64,000 nucleotides of DNA from NCBI GenBank assembly GCA_913057775.1, contig CAJXOG010000001.1, forward strand, positions 372,001-436,000, in the 5' to 3' direction. This document shows positions 51,748 to 61,700 of this stretch, one piece after another. How positions within the stretch are numbered: the first letter of the stretch is position 1; each line of letters begins with the position of its first letter. The notes beneath the pieces were generated by a model. That model was given only the letters and a program-made list of their open reading frames with translations, ran no database searches and was not told the origin of the DNA. A program made the translations under genes and the position numbers. Source of the DNA: an uncultured Fodinibius sp. (GTDB taxonomy: Bacteria > Bacteroidota > Rhodothermia > Balneolales > Balneolaceae).

Positions 51748-53026
51748 GCTTATTCCCATTCTACTGCCATTTATTATTGTGGGATGTGCAACATCAGGCT
51801 CCTATGAAGAACAGCAGTCTTCTAAATCAGAAAATTATTTGGAAGGAGCCCTTGCACTTGATCAACAAAAAGCACCGCCAAATGATATTCAAAGTATCCA
51901 GCTCCATCCCAAAGGGCAACCGGAACAAGCTCCCCTCATCGAACTAAATTCCTCTCAAAAGCTACTGCTTTCCTTTGATTATTTAGGGACACAAAATCGA
52001 CAATTTCGAGTAACGGTAGATCATTACGATAAAAACTGGAATCAAAGTGGCATCGGACCAAATACGTATCTGGACAGCTTCTCTGAAACGACGGTCCAAT
52101 CCTCCAATATCAGCTTTGGACAGCGTCCCTCCTATTATCATGTGGAATTTTCTTTTCCAAATAACGAGCTGGAGCCCGCTGTAAGTGGAAATTATCTAAT
52201 TAAGGTTTATTCAACTGATGACAATAGCCCGCTGTTTTCAATGCCATTTTTTGTGACTGAAGATGAAGGACAAATAGAAACAAATGTGGAGCGGCTTTTC
52301 GCCCAGCGCAACGATGGCCGTCCCCTCGATCAGCTTTTTAGCACCTATAGCTATCCCGGGTTTGTAGAATATCCTCAATTTGATTTATCTATGTCATTTG
52401 TGCAAAACCAGTTCTGGGGACGAACAAAACAGGTCGAATTTCTTGATACTATCACACCGGGTCAGCTGCGAGGATATATCGAACGCGATAATGCTTTTGT
52501 TGGAAATTACGAGTTCAAGCACCTGAATCTTCAAAATTTTAACGTCGATAGCGAACAGATCTTGGAATATCAGCCCGGTGTTACCCCACCCAAAGTTATT
52601 TTACGAAGGGATGTTCAAAACCTGGATATCAATCCCAAGTGGTCAGAAGCAGCTGTCGCTAAGGGTATTCCTGATAATGATCGCAACAGCAACTATGCAC
52701 AAGTGGAATTCAGGCTGCAAACAGATAGCAGCATCCAGCCATCATCAAAGATTTATATCGTGGGCCATTTTAACAACTGGATGATCAATGACCTTAACAA
52801 AATGAGTTTCAACTCTGAGACACAGATGTGGACGGGACAAGCATTAATTAAGCAGGGATCGTACGCTTATAAATACGTGATTGTACGAGAAAATAAGGTG
52901 GATGATCTTGCCTTGGATCAAGGTTTTCTATCAGCTGAGCAGGAGTATTTAACCTTCATTTATTTTAAAGATCCAAACGAAAATTTTGATCGGCTGTTGA
53001 AAGTAGATCGTATTATAAAGCGATGA
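51719..53026 (+). CDS. DUF5103-type T9SS Plug protein, lipoprotein
   Basis: Lipobox IIVGC, SQKLLLSFDYLGTQNRQFRVTVDHYDKNW, FGQRPSYYHVEFSFPN, IYIVGHFNNW. Start re-assigned to TTG 51719 (upstream GAAGG); the ORF-track start lies within dapF. Confidence 0.82.
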   Translation: MYLKALFYSKLIPILLPFIIVGCATSGSYEEQQSSKSENYLEGALALDQQKAPPNDIQSIQLHPKGQPEQAPLIELNSSQKLLLSFDYLGTQNRQFRVTVDHYDKNWNQSGIGPNTYLDSFSETTVQSSNISFGQRPSYYHVEFSFPNNELEPAVSGNYLIKVYSTDDNSPLFSMPFFVTEDEGQIETNVERLFAQRNDGRPLDQLFSTYSYPGFVEYPQFDLSMSFVQNQFWGRTKQVEFLDTITPGQLRGYIERDNAFVGNYEFKHLNLQNFNVDSEQILEYQPGVTPPKVILRRDVQNLDINPKWSEAAVAKGIPDNDRNSNYAQVEFRLQTDSSIQPSSKIYIVGHFNNWMINDLNKMSFNSETQMWTGQALIKQGSYAYKYVIVRENKVDDLALDQGFLSAEQEYLTFIYFKDPNENFDRLLKVDRIIKR

Positions 53027-53070
53027 CTTTATGAACAACGAAATAATTTTATGGCTGAAGAAGAAAAATA

Positions 53071-53095
53071 CAGCCTGATGAATTACATCAGGCTG
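53071..53095 (-). terminator. Intrinsic terminator downstream of the peptidase/TolB/barrel gene
   Basis: Perfect CAGCCTGATG-AATTA-CATCAGGCTG hairpin; minus strand continues TATTTTTCTTCTT. Confidence 0.8.
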
Positions 53096-53110
53096 ATAAG
53101 CTTAGATTGC

Positions 53111-56100
53111 TTAAAAGTCTACTCCAATCGTAATATAATGGATAGGATCACTTCCAAAGCCATCACGATAGTATGGCCAGCCTACATCGTATCGAAGTGG
53201 AAATCCAAAAAGAATGGTTCGTAAACCAAATCCCGCTCCCATCAAAATATCACCCTCATTAACAGGCACATTAAAAGTACCGTTACCGGTATTAATTTGA
53301 CGCTGTGATCTTTTACTGACCCTAAAATCAAGATCCGACTCGTTGAGCACCACACTTTCACGCGCAAATTGTTGATTGGCACTTTGGCGGAAGTACTCAA
53401 ACACAACATCCTGTCCCCAAGCCATACCGGCGTCGAAGAATGCAACACCATTTAAGTTATAAAGAGGTAATATTGGTATAGGTCCGGGTAATATGGCAGC
53501 AAATAACGGGAATCGAAACTCTGCATTAGCCAAAGTAAATCTATCCCCGTAAATAGCATTGTACGGATGCCCCCTGAGTGGAAGCGCCGGCAGCGTAAAA
53601 AACGTATCCCCAAAACGATCTGTTGGAATACTACGTCCCGAATATCTGGAGTTTATCCACCCCAGCATGCCACCCATAAAAAATGTCTGAGAATCTCTCC
53701 CAAACGAAGCTGCACCCGAACCGCGAAGAGCGACAGTGTATCCCGATCCCAAATTAAAGTACTTTCTATAATCACCAAGTACAGATGCAAATTGCAGGCT
53801 CTCATTAGTAATAGGAGGACTACCTGTAATACTTACAGAGTAACGTGATCCTCCTCGAGGTGATGTAAATCCCGGTAATGTTTTATCGCTGGTATAAATT
53901 ATTTGTGGATATGCAAAGGCTGTCGTTTCGTTTTGACTGGTATCTGCATAAGCAATGCTATAGTCCTGTGCTATTCCAATACCCGACAGTCCTACATCAA
54001 TACGGCGAAATTTATCGAACGGGTACCGCATATTTATACCACCGCCATACGATCGGAATCGGTAAAGCTGACCAGAAAAATCCTGAAAATTACTTGCGTT
54101 ATGGAAAAACGTAAATTGCCAGTCGGCCCTATTTTTCAAGTAAGCATACTGCAGAAAGTAGGTGCTGTTGCGTAAGTCCAGATTTAGGTTTGAACCAAAA
54201 GAAATCTGATGATTGCCCAGCAGATCACTAATCTGAATTTGAGTTATTCCATAAGTTCCGTAAGAGGTGGAAAAATTGCCGCCCGCGTAAATAATATCAG
54301 TACTAAAACGCAATCGATACTCTCGTGGGATATATCGGCCATCCTCAGTTTGATTACCTTCGAGATTAAATTTCGCCTCATCCATATATTCTGCAACAAA
54401 AGCTGTGTCTTCTTCTATCGAAGAATCAAACACGTAATTTCGAAAATCAAAGCTATCATCTTCTTGCTCTTCGGTGGTATCCTGCTGAGCAGCATTATTG
54501 GTATCTACGTATGCTTCTTTGGGTTCAGGATCTATTTTAGAAGCAACGGCATCTGTCAAACTTGTTGAATCAACCGACTGGGTCGTTAACATTTCACGAA
54601 CGTATTTGGTGGCCGGCACGCGATCAGCTTTAGATTCTTTTGCCCTTCTCTTAGCCCATTCATTAGGTTCCAGCGGCTGATCTTTAATACGACTCAAAGG
54701 CGACTGAATCATGAAAATATCCAGATAACCTTCGTTAATAGAGTTCACAGCCAAACGGCTGGCATCGGCACTGATCGACATCTGCATAACGCCGGTCTGC
54801 AAATCGGTAACCGGCGATGAGGTACGATCCTGAAGATCCATAAGATAAATATTGGGAATACCGTTTTCATCAGAGATGTAGAAAAGCTTACCGTCCCGAC
54901 TGGTTGCAGGCTGGGTTTCATCCCAATTCGGAGTCTTGGTAAGTCTTTGTGCTGTTGATGCACCAATCTTTACTGAATAAATATCAGATGTATACAAGTC
55001 ATCATCTATCAACAAGCGTGAGGTATTCTGCACGTTATTTAAGCGCACCTGATTGCCTCGATGCGATACAAAATAAAGCGTTTCAGAATCGTCGGCCCAA
55101 GCTGGCTCATAATCCGAAAACACATCATTAGTTACGTTATTGAATTCCTGTGTTTGTAAATTGTACACATAAATATCCTGATTGGGACCGATATTACCGT
55201 CGAAGGCAATTTTATTGCCATCGGGCGACCAATCAACAGAGCCAATTGCATCTAACTTGGGAAACCTAACCATTCTTACTTTGCCAGTTTCGTAGTCAAC
55301 AATAGCCAAGTTATCAGATCCTTTGGACTTGCTGGATAACGCAATCTTTTGACCGTCGGGTGACCATGTTAAATTCGGATTGAGAATATTCAGTTCTTCA
55401 AAATTTAAGTTGTCTTCTCCTTTAATGACCGTCTTTATTTTTTCACCTGTGATGGCACTAATTACAACAACATCAAAATAACCCCGCTCATTGGTAATCA
55501 TCGCAATTTTATCGCCCTGTGGTGATACTGCAGGACTCGTATTGTAGGTTCCTGCTTTATCACGCTCAGTTAATAAGTCACCAAATGATGTTATATCCTC
55601 CCGATTGGCAACTTCCGGTAGATACCGCTTTCGGTAAAAATCCTGCCAGCGCTCCGACAACTCTTCCAAACTCAAACCTAGGGTTCTGTTCATCGTCACT
55701 TCCAAATTCCGCTGATTATGCAGCGTTTGCATAATCTCAGTAATCTTTGGCCGCCCATATTCTTCAGCAATATAGTTCCAAACCGATTGCCCTCCTCGAT
55801 AAGCAAAATATCCACCAAGCCGTGGAATGGGAGGCAGATAATTATTAATGGTGGCATCACGGATCCACATGTCGGTGTTAGTATCCCAACCAAGTGAGGT
55901 AAATTCAGACATTCCTTCGCTGTACCACAAAGGAATTTGAAGTGCGTTACCACTTAAACGCGACTGTACATTTCCGCCATAAAACATGTCATTCATAACA
56001 GCATGTACAAGCTCATGATGTAGCGTACTTCGAAATTTCGCATAATTCCCATCAAAAGGCATGGTAATGCGGTTTTTATACGCATCAGTAACTCCGCCAA

Positions 56101-56455
56101 TTCCTTCGGCATCAACAGGCAACGGCACTACATTCGTCTGAGAAAAATCATTATGAGAATCATAAATGATAACCTGTATACGATCTGCAATCTCATGATC
56201 AAAATCCTCACTCAACTGCTTGTAAGCCGATTCCATCGAATAGGCAGTAAAATTGGCCAGATCATAGTTCTTGGTCTTATAATAGTAAATATCGAAATGC
56301 TCAGACTGCACATACCGCCAATCGAAGTCGTTATACTGCACCCTGTTTTTCCCAAATGAAAAGTATTGGGCCTGTGCCTCTTGCACCAACCCACCAACAA
56401 AAGCAGTAAGAAATAGGGCTATCAGAAATTGCCGAAGAAGTTGAGATAATTTCAT
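53111..56455 (-). CDS. Fusion: HExxH (gluzincin-like) peptidase domain + TolB/PD40 propeller + Omp85/BamA-like beta-barrel
   Basis: 1114 aa; HHELVHAVMND ... WYSEGMSEF, repeated WSPDGxKIAF-type PD40 units, C-terminal barrel ending HYITIGVDF. Confidence 0.85.
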   Translation of the reverse strand: MKLSQLLRQFLIALFLTAFVGGLVQEAQAQYFSFGKNRVQYNDFDWRYVQSEHFDIYYYKTKNYDLANFTAYSMESAYKQLSEDFDHEIADRIQVIIYDSHNDFSQTNVVPLPVDAEGIGGVTDAYKNRITMPFDGNYAKFRSTLHHELVHAVMNDMFYGGNVQSRLSGNALQIPLWYSEGMSEFTSLGWDTNTDMWIRDATINNYLPPIPRLGGYFAYRGGQSVWNYIAEEYGRPKITEIMQTLHNQRNLEVTMNRTLGLSLEELSERWQDFYRKRYLPEVANREDITSFGDLLTERDKAGTYNTSPAVSPQGDKIAMITNERGYFDVVVISAITGEKIKTVIKGEDNLNFEELNILNPNLTWSPDGQKIALSSKSKGSDNLAIVDYETGKVRMVRFPKLDAIGSVDWSPDGNKIAFDGNIGPNQDIYVYNLQTQEFNNVTNDVFSDYEPAWADDSETLYFVSHRGNQVRLNNVQNTSRLLIDDDLYTSDIYSVKIGASTAQRLTKTPNWDETQPATSRDGKLFYISDENGIPNIYLMDLQDRTSSPVTDLQTGVMQMSISADASRLAVNSINEGYLDIFMIQSPLSRIKDQPLEPNEWAKRRAKESKADRVPATKYVREMLTTQSVDSTSLTDAVASKIDPEPKEAYVDTNNAAQQDTTEEQEDDSFDFRNYVFDSSIEEDTAFVAEYMDEAKFNLEGNQTEDGRYIPREYRLRFSTDIIYAGGNFSTSYGTYGITQIQISDLLGNHQISFGSNLNLDLRNSTYFLQYAYLKNRADWQFTFFHNASNFQDFSGQLYRFRSYGGGINMRYPFDKFRRIDVGLSGIGIAQDYSIAYADTSQNETTAFAYPQIIYTSDKTLPGFTSPRGGSRYSVSITGSPPITNESLQFASVLGDYRKYFNLGSGYTVALRGSGAASFGRDSQTFFMGGMLGWINSRYSGRSIPTDRFGDTFFTLPALPLRGHPYNAIYGDRFTLANAEFRFPLFAAILPGPIPILPLYNLNGVAFFDAGMAWGQDVVFEYFRQSANQQFARESVVLNESDLDFRVSKRSQRQINTGNGTFNVPVNEGDILMGAGFGLRTILFGFPLRYDVGWPYYRDGFGSDPIHYITIGVDF

Positions 56456-56474
56456 AAGTGGATACGCATTTTAG

Positions 56475-58646
56475 TTAACTACCGTCATCTACAAGTTTTA
56501 AATCTATTTGTCGTGCCTTTATATCTGTTCTAACGACTTTAACACGAATTTCTTTCCCCAGTTGATATTTTTTACCGTGATTTCTACCAATCAGGCAATG
56601 CTGCTTTTCATCATATTCATAATAATCATCATCAAGATCACTAACACGAACCATACCTTCACAGTGAATATCTTTCAAATCGACAAAGATACCACCGTCC
56701 ATAACGCCACTGATAACACCCTCAAAATCTTCTCCCAAGTGTTCACTCAGGTATTCAACCTGTTTCAACTTAATAGAATCTCGTTCAGCCTCAATAGCAG
56801 CACGTTCTCTTTCACTACAATGCGATCCCAGCTGTTTAAGTTCATTATGAGAATAACTGGGTTTGCCAGCCAGGTAGCTTTTCAATAAGCGATGCACCAG
56901 CACATCCGGATAACGCCGAATAGGACTGGTAAAGTGTGCATAATTTTCAAAACCCAGCCCAAAGTGTCCAATATTATCAGGGCTGTATTCTGCTTTCGAC
57001 ATTGCGCGGAGCATTAAATCATTGATTGTCAACTCCAGCGAGGTGTCTTCAATCTGTTCTAATAAAACATTTATTGCTTTGGAGCTTACCGTCGGACTGT
57101 CAATATGAAAGTTGATCCCGATCGGTTTCACATTTTCCTCAATATTCTTGAGCTTATCAAGGTCCGGCTGATCGTGAATACGATATAAAAACGGATACAG
57201 ATCTTTTGACTGTTCTTTATTGGATTGCTTTCGCAGATCATCAATATACTTGGCAACCGTCCTGTTGGCCATAAGCATGCACTCTTCAATCAATCGGTGA
57301 GCAAACAGCCGTTCTTTAAGTTTTACATCAATAGGCTTACCGTTTTCATCCAGTACAAATTTCGGTTCGGGCGTTTCGAAATTGATGCTGCCCTCGCGAA
57401 ATCGTTTATCCAAAAGCACCTGCGCTAAGTTAGCAGCCGTTTGGATTTCATCTGCATATTCACTGTCTTTGCCATCAATAATTTCCTGCGCCTGTTCGTA
57501 GGTTAAACGCTTGTTGGAATGAATAACCGTTTCTTCAATAGAATAATCTACCCGCTTACCATTGGGCGTAATTTCCATAAAACAACTAAAAGCCAGCTTG
57601 TCTTCCTCCGGATTCAAACTACAGACATCGTTACTGAGAACCTCTGGCAACATTGGAATCACCCTATCCACTAAATACACACTGGTAGCACGATGTTCGG
57701 CCTCATCATCGAGCACTGTATTGCTCGGCATATAATGAGTTACATCAGCAATGTGCACGCCCAAATAGTAATTGCCGTTATCTAGCTTTTTTATGCTCAA
57801 TCCGTCATCAAAATCTTTAGCTGTATCAGGATCAATTGTCAGCACAACCTCATCACGCATATCACGGCGACGTTCAATTTCCTTCTCTGTAATTTCCCGA
57901 TTGATATCTGCAGCATATTCTTCAACTTCTTCGGGAAAACCGGCTTTAATTTGATTTTCGGCTAATATCGAAAGGACGTTGGCATCATTCGTTCCCTCCT
58001 CTCCAAGTACTTCCACAATTTTCGCTTCCGGTAGTGATTTGGGATGCACCCAGTCTACCAACTCAAAAACCACTTTTTCACCGGGTTGGGCCTCATCAAT
58101 ATTATTGGGTAGTACAAAGAAATCGGTATGGGCCGATTTTTCATCAGGCTCAATAATATAATTCTGTTTACCCTGCTTCTTAAGAATGCCGACAAATATA
58201 CTTCGTCCGCGTTCTACAATATCAACAACTTTTCCTTCCTGACGGCTTTTTCTACCCTTTTTCCCTAAGAGTTTCACTTTAACAGTGTCATCCTGAAGAG
58301 CCGTACCAAGGTTTTTCGAGGGCACTCGGATGTCTTCATCAAATCTTTCAGTAATAAGGTAACCTGTACCACGTCGGCTGATATCCATTTTACCAACTAC
58401 GGTATTCCGATCTTTCTTTCCACTGTCACTGCCATTAGGGGAAAGCTGTACTGCCCCACCCTTCCGCTTTACAATTAAATTGCGGTCGTATAAACTATTA
58501 ATGGCATCTTTTAGATGCTGATTATCTTTCTTACCATCTACCTTTAAAATATTCTGCAAAACATCGAATGGCAGATGTGCCTCCGGATTATTCTGCAAAA
58601 TATCGAGGATAATATTTTCAAATGTTTCTTTCTTACTTTTTTCCAT
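56475..58646 (-). CDS. rnr: Ribonuclease R
   Basis: 723 aa; TIDPDTAKDFDDGLS, FTSPIRRYPDVLVHRLL, C-terminal S1 domain. Confidence 0.96.
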   Translation of the reverse strand: MEKSKKETFENIILDILQNNPEAHLPFDVLQNILKVDGKKDNQHLKDAINSLYDRNLIVKRKGGAVQLSPNGSDSGKKDRNTVVGKMDISRRGTGYLITERFDEDIRVPSKNLGTALQDDTVKVKLLGKKGRKSRQEGKVVDIVERGRSIFVGILKKQGKQNYIIEPDEKSAHTDFFVLPNNIDEAQPGEKVVFELVDWVHPKSLPEAKIVEVLGEEGTNDANVLSILAENQIKAGFPEEVEEYAADINREITEKEIERRRDMRDEVVLTIDPDTAKDFDDGLSIKKLDNGNYYLGVHIADVTHYMPSNTVLDDEAEHRATSVYLVDRVIPMLPEVLSNDVCSLNPEEDKLAFSCFMEITPNGKRVDYSIEETVIHSNKRLTYEQAQEIIDGKDSEYADEIQTAANLAQVLLDKRFREGSINFETPEPKFVLDENGKPIDVKLKERLFAHRLIEECMLMANRTVAKYIDDLRKQSNKEQSKDLYPFLYRIHDQPDLDKLKNIEENVKPIGINFHIDSPTVSSKAINVLLEQIEDTSLELTINDLMLRAMSKAEYSPDNIGHFGLGFENYAHFTSPIRRYPDVLVHRLLKSYLAGKPSYSHNELKQLGSHCSERERAAIEAERDSIKLKQVEYLSEHLGEDFEGVISGVMDGGIFVDLKDIHCEGMVRVSDLDDDYYEYDEKQHCLIGRNHGKKYQLGKEIRVKVVRTDIKARQIDLKLVDDGS

Positions 58647-58722
58647 TTAACTACTAAAATAAAACTTTTAAAATTTCTTACTTCTTTTACCAAGTTGCTT
58701 CAATTTAAGCAACACAAATTTA

Positions 58723-61700
58723 CTATTCATTGTTTGCGGAATCTTTGTTTATTCCAAAAATTCCTCTAATTCGATTTATTAATTCACTCCAAGTGTTGAA
58801 CTGTACCTGCGATTCAATCCCTAATCCGTCTACATACGGTGTTACATCTCCGGCTTGCGGACTTGCCTGTAGATTACTCAAGGCCTGATCTTGCCGGTGA
58901 AAAGCCGTCAATGACAATCCCTTTCTAATACGATATGTGGCATTTAAATCACCAATACGATCACCCGGTGTACTTTCCGGCCCACTTCCTGTTATTTGTC
59001 CTTCACGGCGAAAAATTAACCGATCGTTATACAATCGCAATGCAATACCTAAGTCCACTTCATTATAAGCATTCAAGTTAAAATCAATATCCAAGCGACT
59101 TACATCACTATTAAGTAACGTATTTATTTGATTAGACAGTAGCGAACTTACCTGGTTAGACAAAAATGGATTTACATAGGTAGATCCACGCGTCAGATTT
59201 TGGCTTAGCGTTGCCGTGTTGCTACCTATACCTTGTGTGGGAATAAATTGCCCCGTAAAAAGTATACTAGTGGCCTGCAGCAATTTTTGCTGCTCGTCTC
59301 GGTTGATTTGGTTAAGTGTATATTGCAAAGTTGAATTTGAGGAAAGCTCCATCGTAGAAGGGAGCCTAAAATAGTAATTATTTTCAACACTATTAAGCGT
59401 TCCGTTAATTTCTACAATAAGATCCACCGGTACCTGCTGACTCCCATTTTGATTTTGGTCACTCAGACCATCCTCGTTTAGCAATGTTGAGACATTGGGA
59501 CGAGCATTATAAACCGCGCTAATATCTAAACGGGCGTTATCAGGCGGCCCTTCCCACACGATGGTACCTCCAGATTCCAATTGGAGACGCCGGCTTATAA
59601 TCTCACCGGTTACAAACTGATAATTCCCACCATTTATGTTGTATTGTCCAAACATCTGCACGTCCTGATCCTGCATGGTGATACGAAGTTGCCCAGTCCC
59701 CTGTGCGGTAAGTACTTCTCCAGTAACGGGATCAAAAATAAGGTTTACACTTAAATTCTCGGGTGCGTTAAAGCGAAGATCCAGATCAAAACGCTCGGTG
59801 AATGTCAACTCTTCAAGAGCCTGCTCCAGTGCCTCTTCTGCCCTTTCAGATTCTTGGGCGGTGCGTTCAACAACAGATCCCGACCTCTTATATACCTCAT
59901 CAAAAGAATCTACAAACCGAATAAATTTACCGCTCTCCTGTAATTCCGTCTCTTCAAGCAGTGGAATGGAAACTTCAGAGTCGCTGGTAACCTGCACGGG
60001 ATTTTCCGTACGCATGTACATATCAGTATTGGATCCTGAAAGCCTTACAAGCCCGGTGCCCGAAACATTGCCATAAAATGGGATGTCTGGATCCATCTTA
60101 TTATTAAGAAACTGCAAACGATTCATATCCAACGACAGATCGAGGTAGGTAATAGGATCAAAATCATTAAGATCTACCGTGCCCCAGATCGTTCCTGTAC
60201 CCCCCTTGGTATCCATCACACTAAGCGAATCAAGGACCACTCCTTCATCCCTATTAAACTGTATCGGACCACTTAAAAAGTAGTTGGTATTCAAAAACTC
60301 TGGCCGGGCAAATACATTCTGGGTTTTAAACTGAGACCTAAAATCATATTCTTCTAAATTACCAGTAATATAGCCCGTTCCAGAAGCCTGTCCCTCTACC
60401 TCTGCAAAAACATTGTCGGCTATAACTGCTAAAAACCATAGGTCAACCTGATCAAAATTGGCATCAAAATAATATACTGTGTCTTGGCGGACCGTTGGAT
60501 TGGGTGTTACGAAATATCCATTTAATCGAATATCTTGACCTATACCATCGTTAGATTCAAGGTAATCATCGTATTTTGTACTGTCGGTTAAAATATCAAT
60601 GCGGGTATCAAACTGCTGCTTGTCGGGATTATACTTACTCTCAAAGCGCACATCTCCGATTATGCGGTTATTCATTCGAAACCGATTCACATTTAGATTA
60701 CCTTGAATAGTAGGCCGGCTTGCAAGTGATTTTGTTACTAAGCTGCCGTTTAATACGCCAGCAAAATCAATTCTGCCTTTAATAAGATCCGAAATACGCT
60801 GTAGGTTTATATCACGTAACGTATATGTCAGCGAGTCGCTTCGATTAGGACTTAACCTACCTTGTAATCTGAAATATTCATTTTGATTCTGAAAGCTAAA
60901 CTCATCAAAATCGACTTCTCCACTGCGGAAATACTGTAATCTGGGCGTCCGTTCGTTGACCCACGCATACTGGTTATTGCCCATAAAAAATTCTTCTACC
61001 GATACCGCTATTACCGAATCAGTAAAATTTGATCGCAGGGTCATATCAAATTGCGCATCGTCTGATATAGACCCTACATGCTGTGTAAAATAAACTGAGT
61101 CTTGTTTTACAGACAGATCAAATACAGTCGAATCTAAATCGGCCGATTCCGTTTCAATTCTAGATATCTCGGCTTCCCAGTCAACCGATGAAAATTCACT
61201 TAATGTGCGATCACTCCTGAAACTGGCGGTAAACTGGGTATTGGCATTACGAAAATTAAAATTATTGAATGAAAGAGTATCTGATGTCATCTCCGCTGAT
61301 AAAAGCAGTCGAGTCCCATCTGTATTTACGTTAAAAGTAACATCCGATTCGGCATAAAGGGTGGGAAATTGCGGCAGATATTTTTTGAGCAACCCCAAAT
61401 CTTTTGTTTGTAAATTTCCATCCACAACTACATTCCTATCTTTTGGCGAACCATTTAAAGAATCAGTAATGATCGGCTGAGTCATCAATATTTCAGAGTC
61501 AAATCTACTTTTGATGTACGAACTCCAAAACCTTGTTTGCGAAATCACATCAGCCGGCGTAACCTCACCACTTATATTCAGATCAAGCAGTGAGCTTGTA
61601 AGTCGAAACTGTCGAGTTGAAGCATCAGGCGAATTTAAATCCATATAAACCTGATGGGCACGTACGGTATCGCCATTAATAACGGAAGGAGCTACATCAA

